A stretch of 64,000 nucleotides of DNA from the NCBI RefSeq assembly GCF_000018325.1, contig NC_009922.1, positions 248,001 to 312,000 of the forward strand, read 5' to 3'. Under the pieces are notes generated by a model. It was given only the letters and a program-made list of their open reading frames with translations, did not search any database and had not been told where the DNA came from. Made by a program: the position numbers and the translations under genes. Numbering within the stretch: the first letter of the stretch is position 1; each line of letters starts with the position of its first letter. The DNA is from Alkaliphilus oremlandii OhILAs. GTDB taxonomy: Bacteria > Bacillota > Clostridia > Peptostreptococcales > Natronincolaceae. This document shows positions 9,078-17,623 of this stretch, piece by piece.

Positions 9078-10088
9078 ATGACTTTAGATATAGCAAAGCA
9101 TCCAATAAAGGAATTGTTTATAAAATATCCCTACTCTGAAGATTTTTTTATATCATTCGATATCAAAGACATGGATGTTAATTTATCAATGGAAGAAGTA
9201 GTGATAAATTTAAAAGATGAAATATTAGAAGACAATGGACTGAGCAGAGAACAGTTAATCGATAACTTTATATCTTTTATAGAGAAAATGGAAGCATTAA
9301 AAAATTTATCGGACAATACGATCGAGTCCATAACCATAATAGGTGGAAAAGATAAGCATGGAAGAGATGAGGATATAAAGCTTGAATTAAATGTAGGAGA
9401 GGTAATCTCTATAGTGGGACCTACAGGCTCTGGAAAGAGCAGGTTACTTGCAGATATAGAATGTCTAGCCCAAAGAGATACTCCTACAAATAGGCAAATT
9501 CTAGTGAATGGAAAGGCGCCAGATCCCAATAAACGATTTGATATAGAAAACAAATTAGTTGCTCAGTTATCTCAAAATATGAACTTTGTAATGGATCTTT
9601 CCGTAGAGGAATTTATAAAGTTACATGCTGAAAGTAGGCTGATTGCAAATATAGAAGCGGTTGTAGAAGAGATCATTATATGTGCAAATAATCTGGCCGG
9701 AGAAAAGTTTGATCGGAGCACTCCTCTTACCCAATTAAGTGGTGGACAATCTAGAGCACTGATGATCGCAGATACCGCCCTTTTAAGTCGTTCACCGATC
9801 GTACTGATAGATGAAATAGAAAATGCAGGTATCGATAGAAAAAATGCCATTGAGTTATTGGTTAAGAAGGAAAAAATCGTATTGATATCAACCCATGATC
9901 CAGTTTTGGCCCTTATGGGAGATCGAAGAATCGTGATAAAAAATGGTGGAATAGATCAAATTATTACTTCATCTAATGAAGAGAAAAAATATATCGACAT
10001 ATTAGATCATGTAGATAGAAAAATGCTGGATATAAGAAATCACATAAGACAGGGTGGAATAATAGAAGATCATATAATTAATTTTTAG
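9078..10088 (+). CDS. Soluble ABC-type ATPase with N-terminal DUF1858-like domain
   Basis: A 336-residue ATPase. The first 70 residues or so are a helical domain (IKELFIKYPYSEDFFISFDI) that resembles DUF1858. The ATPase part has Walker A GPTGSGKS at 114-121, signature LSGGQ at 220-224, Walker B IVLIDE at 241-246 and a switch histidine in STHDP. The insert between Walker A and signature is long and the layout recalls soluble ABC ATPases more than importer subunits. I chose the ATG at 9078 because GGAGGG stands 5-10 bases upstream; the frame is open from 8988, but that part overlaps the GTPase gene. No permease lies beside it. Its next neighbour shares the same type of N-terminal domain. Confidence 0.8.
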   Translation: MTLDIAKHPIKELFIKYPYSEDFFISFDIKDMDVNLSMEEVVINLKDEILEDNGLSREQLIDNFISFIEKMEALKNLSDNTIESITIIGGKDKHGRDEDIKLELNVGEVISIVGPTGSGKSRLLADIECLAQRDTPTNRQILVNGKAPDPNKRFDIENKLVAQLSQNMNFVMDLSVEEFIKLHAESRLIANIEAVVEEIIICANNLAGEKFDRSTPLTQLSGGQSRALMIADTALLSRSPIVLIDEIENAGIDRKNAIELLVKKEKIVLISTHDPVLALMGDRRIVIKNGGIDQIITSSNEEKKYIDILDHVDRKMLDIRNHIRQGGIIEDHIINF

Positions 10089-10107
10089 ATCAAAAGGGGG
10101 TAAGGTA

Positions 10108-11307
10108 TTGAATATAACAGGTGCTACAACGATTGAGAAGCTATTAGAAAATGAACAAGCTTTTGAAGCACTTTTAGCCCTTGGATTTAACACAAGCTCA
10201 AAAGAAGAGCTAATAAATCTACTTGGTAAAAACACTATGCTACAAACTGTTCTTAAGGTAAAAAATATAAACTTAGATTTATTTTTAAAAGAATTGAAAG
10301 AAAAAATAAATAATGAGATGTTAGAAGAGGGTATTAATAATAAATATTATAATGAAAGTGAAACATTAAACTTTTTAGGCAATATAATTTGCCCGCTGAG
10401 AATCGTCTTTGAAGATGATCTTAAAGAAAAATTAGAAGCGTTTGAGAAAGCCACAGGCAAAACCTTTAACTGCTACATTATGCCCAAGGGTGGAGACGAT
10501 GGCAGATATGATAATTTATGGAAGGAAAAAGATATAGATAAATTTCCAGATATAATTCTCTCCAAGGGCTTTGATGACTTTTATAGAAAAGAGCTAATCG
10601 ATAATTTAGTAAGCAAAGGACACTTTAAAAGCATAAACAATCCTAATATAGATAAAAAGTTTATAGAAGCTGGTTGTTTAGATAAAGATTATACAATGTA
10701 TGGCGCTTTTTTAGATGTTTTATTAGTGGACGAAGAAAAGTTAGAAGGTCTGCCAATTCCAAAAACCTGGGGCGATCTTTTAAGCCCAATCTACAAAGAT
10801 AAAATAGTTACTTTTGAAACTCCTGACGGTATATCAACAGCAATACCACTGTACTTTTACAAAGAGTATGGAGAGGATTCTATAAGAAGCTATGCATTCA
10901 ATGTTAAAGGCTTCCACAGCAGTGCTAAAATGGCAAGGTTAGTAGGTTCAAATAATCCAGAGGCAGGCGCCATATATACGATGCCGCTCATGTTTGCAAT
11001 GTCCTGTGTAAAGAAGGGCGTTAAATTAGTAATACCCGAAGATGGTGCTATAGTCTTTCCTTTTTCTATGTTGGTTAAGAAGGGTAAAGAAGAAGAGCTT
11101 AGAATATTAACAGATTATATATTTGACAATTATGGACTAAATTTAACTAAGTCCCATGCATTAAGTCTAAGCCCCAATATAGAAAATCCATTTTTAAAAG
11201 ATCATACTATAAAATGGCTAGGCTGGGAGTTTATAAGATCTAGAGATATCATAGAATTGGGAGAATATATCAACGAAGAATTTTTTAAGGTGTGGAATAA
11301 GAAATAG
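10108..11307 (+). CDS. Cytoplasmic solute-binding-protein homologue with DUF1858-like domain
   Basis: A 399-residue protein beginning at TTG behind an AAGGGGGTAAGG ribosome site. Residues 1 to about 70 form a DUF1858-like helical domain (TIEKLLENEQAFEALLALGF) without cysteines. The rest resembles extracellular iron/anion-type ABC binding proteins (for example PKTWGDLLSPIYKDKIVTFE). There is no signal peptide or lipobox, so it should stay in the cytoplasm. That is unusual for this fold and suggests an intracellular ligand carrier or scaffold. It is the last gene of the metal island. The pairing with the ATPase upstream, which has a similar N-terminal domain, suggests physical contact (inference). 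Confidence 0.75.
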   Translation: MNITGATTIEKLLENEQAFEALLALGFNTSSKEELINLLGKNTMLQTVLKVKNINLDLFLKELKEKINNEMLEEGINNKYYNESETLNFLGNIICPLRIVFEDDLKEKLEAFEKATGKTFNCYIMPKGGDDGRYDNLWKEKDIDKFPDIILSKGFDDFYRKELIDNLVSKGHFKSINNPNIDKKFIEAGCLDKDYTMYGAFLDVLLVDEEKLEGLPIPKTWGDLLSPIYKDKIVTFETPDGISTAIPLYFYKEYGEDSIRSYAFNVKGFHSSAKMARLVGSNNPEAGAIYTMPLMFAMSCVKKGVKLVIPEDGAIVFPFSMLVKKGKEEELRILTDYIFDNYGLNLTKSHALSLSPNIENPFLKDHTIKWLGWEFIRSRDIIELGEYINEEFFKVWNKK

Positions 11308-11612
11308 GGATAGATCTGGACTATTTTCCTATCCTTATAATAAAGAAGGCTATGTGCTAATAAATCTACCTTTTGGACAGCCATATGAGCTTTCTCCATC
11401 TCTTCTTGGAAAATATATATTATATTTCCCAAAACCCTGCTTTCAGGTAATACAGTAGATGCGATATACTATATTATATAATTTAAGAGGTGCTTTTGAT
11501 TGTATAGATGCTGTACCTAAGAAAAATTATATAGGACAAGTGAATCTTATAGTATAATGAATACTAAGATCTGAATGCTGAACAGTGATTTGTACAATGG
11601 GGGGATGATGAT
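11308..11612 (+). other. Intergenic region after the metal island
   Basis: About 300 bases with no supported gene. A weak inverted repeat (ATAGGGATAG with CCTATCCTTAT) follows the last gene of the island, but it lacks a T-run. An open stretch of about 46 codons around 11310-11458 has no start codon with a ribosome site and no recognisable product. Confidence 0.4.
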
Positions 11613-11987
11613 ATGTTTTTTATTATGGGAATATCACCTAGAAGAGAAGAGTTGGATTTTAACCAAACCGTGGTTTGTTCTCGTTGCGGGAAGTATGGTA
11701 GATATAATGGGATTCGAGAATATACTGCGCTGAGTTTATTTTTTATTCCAGTTCTAAAATGGGGGAAAAAGTACTATGTAAGATCCAGCTGCTGTGGTAG
11801 TGTCTATAGTATAGAGAAAGATCTAGGAGATCGCATCGTTAAAGGAGAAAATATCACCTTGAGGGATGTAGATTTAAGTTTAATCCATGGCGGAGAAAAA
11901 TACCATGGAAAGAGATGCGCTCATTGTAATTTTCAAACCCATGAGGATTTCACGTACTGTCCGAAGTGTGGAACCCCATTTGAATAG
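11613..11987 (+). CDS. Small zinc-ribbon protein
   Basis: A 124-residue protein with two cysteine clusters. CSRC near residue 22 pairs with a CC at about residue 68, and the C-terminus carries CAHC and CPKC, a classical zinc ribbon. Between them is a hydrophobic stretch (ALSLFFIPVLKWG) that could touch a membrane. Such proteins are common and mostly uncharacterised in Firmicutes. A GGGGGGAT ribosome site stands about seven bases before the ATG. An alternative start lies four codons further on. It is monocistronic and followed by a strong terminator. Confidence 0.75.
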   Translation: MFFIMGISPRREELDFNQTVVCSRCGKYGRYNGIREYTALSLFFIPVLKWGKKYYVRSSCCGSVYSIEKDLGDRIVKGENITLRDVDLSLIHGGEKYHGKRCAHCNFQTHEDFTYCPKCGTPFE

Positions 11988-12026
11988 AAAATAAACTAAA
12001 ATAGTTCAATTATATGAAGTAGAGAT

Positions 12027-12078
12027 AAAATCCATGTAGAAAAGAAGGGCTAGCCTTTCTTTTCTACATGGATTTTAT
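12027..12078 (+). terminator. Rho-independent terminator (CCATGTA stem family)
   Basis: A long, nearly perfect hairpin: AAAATCCATGTAGAAAAG pairs with CTTTTCTACATGGATTTT, with a GGGCTAGCC tip. It lies 40 bases after the zinc-ribbon gene. Confidence 0.85.
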
Positions 12079-12170
12079 TGATTTAGACTTGTAGATCGAT
12101 GATTTTATGTAATAGATTAAAAAATATTTGATGATAAGGGAACCTTTTGTGCCTCTAAACCATCTTACAG

Positions 12171-12305
12171 ATGTCTAGACGATTTACAAGTGAATAGAGG
12201 GGATTGGCATATCAACTTAATATGTTTCGGCTGGCTAAAACCATTGTAAGAGATGATACCGGTGCAGAGGATGCTGTATGCGAAGTGATTACGATGTTCA
12301 GCTAA
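12171..12305 (+). pseudogene. Remnant of an ECF sigma factor gene
   Basis: The frame starting at ATG 12171 reads MSRRFTSE, then a TAG at 12195, then a stretch containing YQLNMFRLAKTIVRDD and TGAEDAVCEVIT, ending at TAA 12305. MFRLAKTIVRDDTGAEDAV matches the conserved N-terminal region 2 of ECF sigma factors (pattern YRLAxxIxxNxxDAEDAVQE). The rest of the sigma factor is absent. I read this as a decayed fragment. No anti-sigma gene remains nearby. Confidence 0.6.
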
Positions 12306-12658
12306 ATGAAAAGGTAGCCATAACAATTCCGTTGCAGTAAAGCATACAAATAAAGTATTTTTTAAGAAATGCACCTTCGAAATGAGTGCAACCTAATAGC
12401 GAAGGTGTATTTGTCGTTTATTTGTTCAGTAATTATTAAGGGTGCATGTTATAAAGAAGGAAGTAAAAAAACTTTGAAAGCAAGATTTTATGTTGTAAAA
12501 ATAAGAAAAATTGTGTATTTTTTATCAATTGTATATTATAATTATATATAGATAAGGCATCATGAATAGAAAAATTTAATACAACAAAATAAAAGCGGTG
12601 CAGAGAGTTGTGTACCATGAGTTTCACATCGATATAATGGAAAAATAGGAGGCTCTTT
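12306..12658 (+). other. Intergenic region with inverted repeat
   Basis: There is no supported gene here. An inverted repeat (CACCTTCG near 12371 with CGAAGGTG near 12401) could be an RNA hairpin or a terminator for the decayed sigma gene. The rest is AT-rich, and the AGGAGG-like site just before 12659 belongs to the next gene. Confidence 0.4.
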
Positions 12659-13393
12659 ATGAAAAATAAAATAATTTTGGCCACAGTAATCTGTTGTATG
12701 TTCGTATCTGGATATTTATTTTCAGGGTTGAGAATGAACAATAATAAAAATATCAATGCATATGCATCTGAACAAATAGGGTCCGACACTAGAACCATCT
12801 ATAGAGAAGAACTTATTTCTGAGATGAAGAAAGAAACCAATTCCTTAAGCTTAGAAAATCAATATCTAAGAGCAGAACTGAGCCAGCTTAAAAAGCAGCT
12901 AAAGAGCGAAAATAAAGCGGTAGAACCTAAGTTTCATGGATATACAATCTATTACACTTTAGATAAAAGATATAGTTCTGTATTTAGAGAAAATAAATGG
13001 GAGAACGGAAACTTCACTGTTGATGGGCATACTTATATGAGAGGTATCGGTTTTGACAGAAAAGAAAACGGCGATAGGAACCATTATGTTGCAAAGCTAT
13101 ATAACTACAACGGTGAATATTCAAGGCTTACTGGTTTAATAGGGATCGACGATTTAGCAAAAGATTTAGACGATGCACAGATTACTTTTGCGGTATACAA
13201 TAATGACGTCATTACAAAATGCTATAATGAGTTTTACGGGGATACTTTATATAAAACCCAGTTTAAAAAATCAGATGGATTACAGAAAATAGATGTTAAC
13301 TTAAAGGGTGCTAACAGCATTATCATTGAGTTTTCCGTTAATCAGAAAAGCAATTTAAATAATTTTCTTTTATTAGAGCCACAATTGAAATAA
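12659..13393 (+). CDS. Membrane-anchored coiled-coil protein with NPCBM-like domain
   Basis: A 244-residue protein with an N-terminal hydrophobic segment (about residues 4-25) that can serve as signal or anchor. A short coiled coil of about 40 residues rich in Glu, Leu and Lys follows. The C-terminal domain contains YMRGIGFDRKE, then YSRLTGLIGIDDL, and ends with an FSVN...NFLLLEPQL segment. This order is that of NPCBM-type carbohydrate-binding folds and related sugar-binding modules. It probably sits on the outer face of the membrane and binds a glycan; the ligand is not known. A ribosome site (AATAGGAGGC) lies before the ATG. Confidence 0.65.
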   Translation: MKNKIILATVICCMFVSGYLFSGLRMNNNKNINAYASEQIGSDTRTIYREELISEMKKETNSLSLENQYLRAELSQLKKQLKSENKAVEPKFHGYTIYYTLDKRYSSVFRENKWENGNFTVDGHTYMRGIGFDRKENGDRNHYVAKLYNYNGEYSRLTGLIGIDDLAKDLDDAQITFAVYNNDVITKCYNEFYGDTLYKTQFKKSDGLQKIDVNLKGANSIIIEFSVNQKSNLNNFLLLEPQLK

Positions 13394-13397
13394 AATT

Positions 13398-13445
13398 AAA
13401 ACATGGATTGAAGAAATTTGATTTCTGAGATCCATGTTTTTTTAC
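13398..13445 (+). terminator. Bidirectional terminator
   Basis: The stem AAACATGGAT pairs with ATCCATGTTT, followed by a T-run, between the convergent NPCBM-like gene and arginase gene. It shares the CCATGT core with several other terminators of the window, in inverted order. Confidence 0.8.
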
Positions 13446-13459
13446 TTAGAAATATTAAA

Positions 13460-14359
13460 TTATAAGCATTTAAAAGTGTGGTTTAGGAATTCAACTGCAG
13501 TTTTTACTGTAGTTTTAGATGCATCATCCAGCAATGGGTTCAGCTCTACGAAGTCCATTGAAGTTACGAATTTTTCTTTTAAAAGCGTTTCAATGGTAAA
13601 CTTACCTTCTTCTAAAGTAAAACCATCGGCTACGGGAGTTCCAGTACCAGGAACGATCGATTTGTCGAATACATCGATATCATAGCTGATATGAACGCCA
13701 TCTACGCCAGAACCTTTGATATTTTCAATCACTTCATTTAAAACATTTTCCAATCCCTTTTCTCTCACAGTTTTCATGCTGTAGTAAGAAAGGTTCAGAT
13801 CATCTACTAAAGCCAATTCACCAGCGTCAGGGTCCCGAACACCGATGATGTAAACATTTTTAGGATGAACCTTTTGGCCTTTAAAATAGATATCCGTAAA
13901 CTTTGGATGACCGACGCCCATGGATGCTGCTAAAGGCATACCGTGAGGGTTGCCAGATGGAGAAGTTAAATGGGTGTTAATATCACTGTGAGCATCAATC
14001 CATATGACCGCAACTTCATTGAAGTGCTTGCTGATTCCAGCGATACTACCCATTCCTAAAGAGTGATCACCTCCGATGACGAAAGGGAAGCTTTCGCCTT
14101 CAAGAGAGCAGTACACTTGGTGTGCTAAGTTTGTATTTACCTCGGTTATTAAATCTAAATATTTAATGTTTTCATGACCTTTAAATTGATCCTCTTCAGA
14201 AGCAGGAGGAATGACTAAGTCCCCCAAATCATAAAGTGTATGACCATTATTTTTAATCAAATCTATCATATTATTTTCTCTAAGAACACTAGGACCATAT
14301 TGTGCGCCATCTTTACCACAACCGTACGTAAGAGGTACACCGATTAAATTGATTTTCAT
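13460..14359 (-). CDS. rocF: Arginase
   Basis: Hydrolyses L-arginine to ornithine and urea with a binuclear manganese centre. The three ligand motifs are visible: GGDHSLGMG, DAHSDINT, and SYDIDVFDKSIVPGTGTP near the C-terminus. The 299 residues match bacterial arginase better than agmatinase. I placed the start at the ATG whose first base is 14359, because GGAGG lies a few bases upstream. The longer open frame to 14401 runs through a repeat element. That element (14371-14450) sits directly in the 5' leader, so it may influence expression. Agmatinase activity cannot be excluded by sequence alone. Confidence 0.9.
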   Translation of the reverse strand: MKINLIGVPLTYGCGKDGAQYGPSVLRENNMIDLIKNNGHTLYDLGDLVIPPASEEDQFKGHENIKYLDLITEVNTNLAHQVYCSLEGESFPFVIGGDHSLGMGSIAGISKHFNEVAVIWIDAHSDINTHLTSPSGNPHGMPLAASMGVGHPKFTDIYFKGQKVHPKNVYIIGVRDPDAGELALVDDLNLSYYSMKTVREKGLENVLNEVIENIKGSGVDGVHISYDIDVFDKSIVPGTGTPVADGFTLEEGKFTIETLLKEKFVTSMDFVELNPLLDDASKTTVKTAVEFLNHTFKCL

Positions 14360-14370
14360 GTATGATTCCT

Positions 14371-14450
14371 CCTTAAAATAAATTTGTTCGCTTTGGCTCA
14401 CAAATTTTATGTCGCACTCAACTCTAGGTAGGGCTTAGAGTTTCAAGTGC
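14371..14450 (-). repeat. Small structured intergenic repeat, family 1 copy A
   Basis: About 80 bases that recur at 55994-56074, 58233-58309 and 61633-61696. On the minus strand it forms a hairpin (ACTCTAAG with CTAGAGT inside GCACTT...AGTGC) followed by a second hairpin (AAATTTGT with ACAAATTT). It sits in the leader of the arginase gene, and its end supplies the AAGG of the ribosome site. Confidence 0.75.
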
Positions 14451-14627
14451 TGAAATTAAACTCAAAATCAGTATACCACCAAAGGTCAAAAAAAGTAATA
14501 GAATTCTCTAAAATGTATGAAAATTCAACATTTAGCATATAAATTCAACACAGATTTTACAGGAAAAATAACACATCAATAGGGTTCCCAAATCCTTAAA
14601 TTTATAGTCCGATGATTCCCAGGAAAC

Positions 14628-14664
14628 AGAGTAAAAAATAAAGACTGGAAATATTCCAGTCTTT
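14628..14664 (-). terminator. Terminator of the parvulin gene
   Basis: The hairpin AAAGACTGGAA / TTCCAGTCTTT is followed on the minus strand by a T-rich run (TATTTTTTAC). It lies 14 bases beyond the stop codon of the parvulin gene. Confidence 0.85.
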
Positions 14665-14677
14665 CAATGGGATCAAT

Positions 14678-15427
14678 TTATTCGTTTATTTGTACTTCAT
14701 ACTCTTTCTTTAATTCATCCACTTTATTTAAATAAAGCTCTTGTTGCTTCATCATGGATAATTGTTGGTTTAATTGCATTTTAACCTCTGCAAAAGGCTT
14801 TACAGACTCCTCTACCTTATTAACAGCCTTGATGATATGGTAACCAAATTGAGTTTTAACAGGAGCACTCACTGCTCCAACCTCCATATCAAAAGCAGCG
14901 TTTTCAAATTCAGGAACCATTCTGCCTCTTGTAAAATGTCCTAAATCGCCACCTTGTGCATTGGAAGGGCAAGTAGAATGTTTTTTTGCAGCTTCTTCAA
15001 AGCTAAGTCCCTCATTGATTTCTTTAAGAACTTCGTTTGCTTTTTCTTCGCTCTCTACAAGGATGTGGCTCGCTTGCATAGATTCAGGCTCTTTAAATGA
15101 ATCAGTATGCTCGTTGTAGTAGTTTAACATATCTTCTTCAGATACAGTAGCATTTTTTAATACATTATGCATTGCATATTGCTTTAAAATGTTATCATGC
15201 ATTCTTTGCGCTTCTTGAATGAAAACTTCATCTTTATCTAATCCATTTTTTAAAGCCTCTAGAAGGAATAACTCTTGATTTACTAGTTCTTGTACCAATT
15301 GTTTTTTACCTGCTTCAGAGTTAAACTGCATCGCTTGCTGAGGGTTTAAGCTGCCAAGCAATAAATCGAAATCTTGTTGTGTTATTTCTCTTCCGCCAAC
15401 AGTTGCCAATACTTTATTATTATCCAT
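14678..15427 (-). CDS. Parvulin-type peptidyl-prolyl isomerase (PpiC/SurA-like)
   Basis: A 249-residue isomerase. The N-terminal part has the SurA-like helical arm (GGREITQQDFDLLLGSL). A parvulin domain at about residues 105-200 shows MQASHILVESEEKANEV, GGDLGHFTRGRMVPEFE and TQFGYHIIKAV. The start at 15427 has an AGGAG site upstream. No signal peptide or lipobox follows this start, unlike PrsA, so the protein is probably cytoplasmic. Such soluble parvulins are common in clostridia and are often annotated as peptidylprolyl isomerase. It is monocistronic. Confidence 0.9.
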   Translation of the reverse strand: MDNNKVLATVGGREITQQDFDLLLGSLNPQQAMQFNSEAGKKQLVQELVNQELFLLEALKNGLDKDEVFIQEAQRMHDNILKQYAMHNVLKNATVSEEDMLNYYNEHTDSFKEPESMQASHILVESEEKANEVLKEINEGLSFEEAAKKHSTCPSNAQGGDLGHFTRGRMVPEFENAAFDMEVGAVSAPVKTQFGYHIIKAVNKVEESVKPFAEVKMQLNQQLSMMKQQELYLNKVDELKKEYEVQINE

Positions 15428-15540
15428 GTAGTAACGCTCCTTTATTAGTTTATTCCTACTCATAATAACAAAAAAAGTAAACGATGTCCAATTGAACTAA
15501 AATAAAACTTTAACAGATTCATACTATATCTATGTACAAA

Positions 15541-15588
15541 AATCCATGTATAGAAAAAATTTACTCCTCTATACATGGATTGTATTCA
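15541..15588 (-). terminator. Terminator of the pepF gene
   Basis: The stem AATCCATGTATAG / CTATACATGGATT is followed on the minus strand by a short T-run. Its core is the same CCATGTA stem as at 12027 and 46030. Confidence 0.8.
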
Positions 15589-15628
15589 TTTAGAGTTTGC
15601 AAGTATTTAATTATCGACCCAGAAGAAC

Positions 15629-17407
15629 TTATTTCAGTCTATCATCTGCTAGTTCTATGAATCGTTCGATGTCCTTCTGAACTAAACCTAAGGAGCTTCT
15701 CCAGAAGTCTATAGAAGTAACATCGATGTTCATTACTTTCGCCACATCTACAATATTATTTTTTCCTGTTGCTTCCAGTAGGGCATCGTATTCTTTAACG
15801 AAGGATTCGCCACGCTTTAGATACTCGGAGTATAGTCCTTTAGAAAACAGCAATCCAAAGGCATATGGGAAGTTATAAAAATGCCTGTCTGCTGAGTAAT
15901 AATGGGATTTATTGATCCACATGGAATCGTGTAGAACATTGTGATCCAACCCGTCTCCATAGGCTTGTTTCTGCGCATCAATCATAATCTCTTTGATTTC
16001 ATTCACAGAAAGAGATGCATTTTTTCTTCGCTTAAATACTTCAGATTCAAATAGGAATCGACTATATATATCCACAATGACTTGACCTGCGTCTGAAATA
16101 GAAGTTTCTAAGATACCAAAGGCTTCTTCAGGGGTTGCATTTTTCAGAGCACTGTTGATAATAATCGTTTCTGCAAATATGGAAGCAGTTTCTGCTAGTG
16201 GCATAGGGTAGCTACTATTTAAGATACTTGCATCCTTTAGGCAATGTCCGTGGTATCCATGACCAAGCTCATGCGCCAATGTGGTCATATTGCTAAAGCT
16301 ACCATCGAAGTTGGCTAAAATTCTACTTTCCTTAATGGGATGTAGGTTAAAGCAGAAAGCCCCACCCCGCTTACCATCCCTAGGCTCTGCGTCGATCCAA
16401 TTGTTATCAAAGGCTTTTTGAGCGAAGTTTCCAAGTGCTTGGCTAAAAGTATTGAAATTCTCTATGATATATTTTTGTGCCTCCTCATATGTAAACACCA
16501 TATTCACATTGCCTACCGGCGCAAATAGATCATAGAAAGGAAGCCCATTGCTGTGACCGAGTAATTCTCCTTTTTTACGGTAATACTTATGGAAGAAAGG
16601 CAGACTTTCTTTCATAGCAGCTAACATAGAATCTAAGGTTTCCGTATTCATTCTTGAACCAATCACTGTTTGCTCCAGAGGTGATGCAAAACCACGCTTT
16701 TCAGAAAGAGTAAGGGCTTCGCCTTTAATACCGTTCAATGCGGCACCAGAGCTTTCTTCAATTTTAGCATAGGATTTTAGTTCTGCTTCATAAGCTATTT
16801 TTCTTAGATCTGCATTACTGCTATAAGCCATGTTTCTTACCATAGGTAGAGGTAACTGCTTTTCTACACCATCAATTGTAATGTCCACAAGAAGTGTAGA
16901 AGCTAAAAGCGCTTGAAGCTTTGCCCAAGCTCGGGCGCCACTTTGGCTCATTTTAGAGATCAGTAGCTCTTCTTCTTCACTGAGAAGATATTGATTGTTT
17001 AATAGAATTTCCTTTAAGAAGAATTGATGCTCCTTTAGAATGGTAGAGCTTTCGATGATTTTTTCCAAATCATTGACAGTTCCAAGCCATTTTTCAAAGA
17101 TAACCGTTGCTTCTGTCAAATCAGATGCCTTGCTTTGAAGCTGATCTTGTATCTTGAGCGCCGTTGCATTTTTTGCATCTGTGCTGGCTGTAAGATAGGA
17201 ATAACTCATCAATCTGCTGTAGGTCTCTGTGAATTCCTGCTGTTTTTCAATATATTGTTCTATTTTTTCTTTAGGGTTCTTAGTATTTTGAAACTCCTGC
17301 TTTACCCATTGGATGAACTCTGGAATAAAACGACTCAATTTGTCCATATCCTGTAAAAATTCTAAAGAATCAAAGCTTGTGTAAAGCTCATTTAAACTCC
17401 AACGCAT
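15629..17407 (-). CDS. pepF: Oligoendopeptidase F (M3 family zinc peptidase)
   Basis: A 592-residue cytoplasmic peptidase that cleaves short oligopeptides. The zinc-binding motif HELGHGYHGH contains HExxH and lies in the C-terminal half, followed by the third-ligand region with AETASIFAET. Length and order match the PepF subgroup of M3 peptidases. The start ATG at 17407 has a strong AAGGAGGAG site. It is a single-gene unit, divergent from the two-component system at 17624. Confidence 0.95.
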   Translation of the reverse strand: MRWSLNELYTSFDSLEFLQDMDKLSRFIPEFIQWVKQEFQNTKNPKEKIEQYIEKQQEFTETYSRLMSYSYLTASTDAKNATALKIQDQLQSKASDLTEATVIFEKWLGTVNDLEKIIESSTILKEHQFFLKEILLNNQYLLSEEEELLISKMSQSGARAWAKLQALLASTLLVDITIDGVEKQLPLPMVRNMAYSSNADLRKIAYEAELKSYAKIEESSGAALNGIKGEALTLSEKRGFASPLEQTVIGSRMNTETLDSMLAAMKESLPFFHKYYRKKGELLGHSNGLPFYDLFAPVGNVNMVFTYEEAQKYIIENFNTFSQALGNFAQKAFDNNWIDAEPRDGKRGGAFCFNLHPIKESRILANFDGSFSNMTTLAHELGHGYHGHCLKDASILNSSYPMPLAETASIFAETIIINSALKNATPEEAFGILETSISDAGQVIVDIYSRFLFESEVFKRRKNASLSVNEIKEIMIDAQKQAYGDGLDHNVLHDSMWINKSHYYSADRHFYNFPYAFGLLFSKGLYSEYLKRGESFVKEYDALLEATGKNNIVDVAKVMNIDVTSIDFWRSSLGLVQKDIERFIELADDRLK

Positions 17408-17623
17408 AATACTCCTCCTTTAAATTTAAAAAAATATTTTGAAAATTTCCCCTACTACAATAATACCTTTAAGTTAAATGAATTACAATATATTTAGACA
17501 CACGAATTTTTATTACACCCATATTTTAAGCATTTTAAGTTTTTCTTAAGATTTCCACTATTCTTTATTAAGGACTTTTAGTTATAATAGAGGTAGTATA
17601 TAGATTAGAAGGAAGGTCTGACA

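Noticed and set aside
11310..11460. 46-codon open stretch after the metal island
   Set aside because: No start codon with a ribosome site and no recognisable domain.
12369..12551. 60-codon ORF in the intergenic region
   Set aside because: No ribosome site, unremarkable composition, and it overlaps an inverted repeat.
13434..13685. 83-codon plus-strand ORF inside arginase
   Set aside because: It is antisense to a well-supported gene and has no ribosome site.
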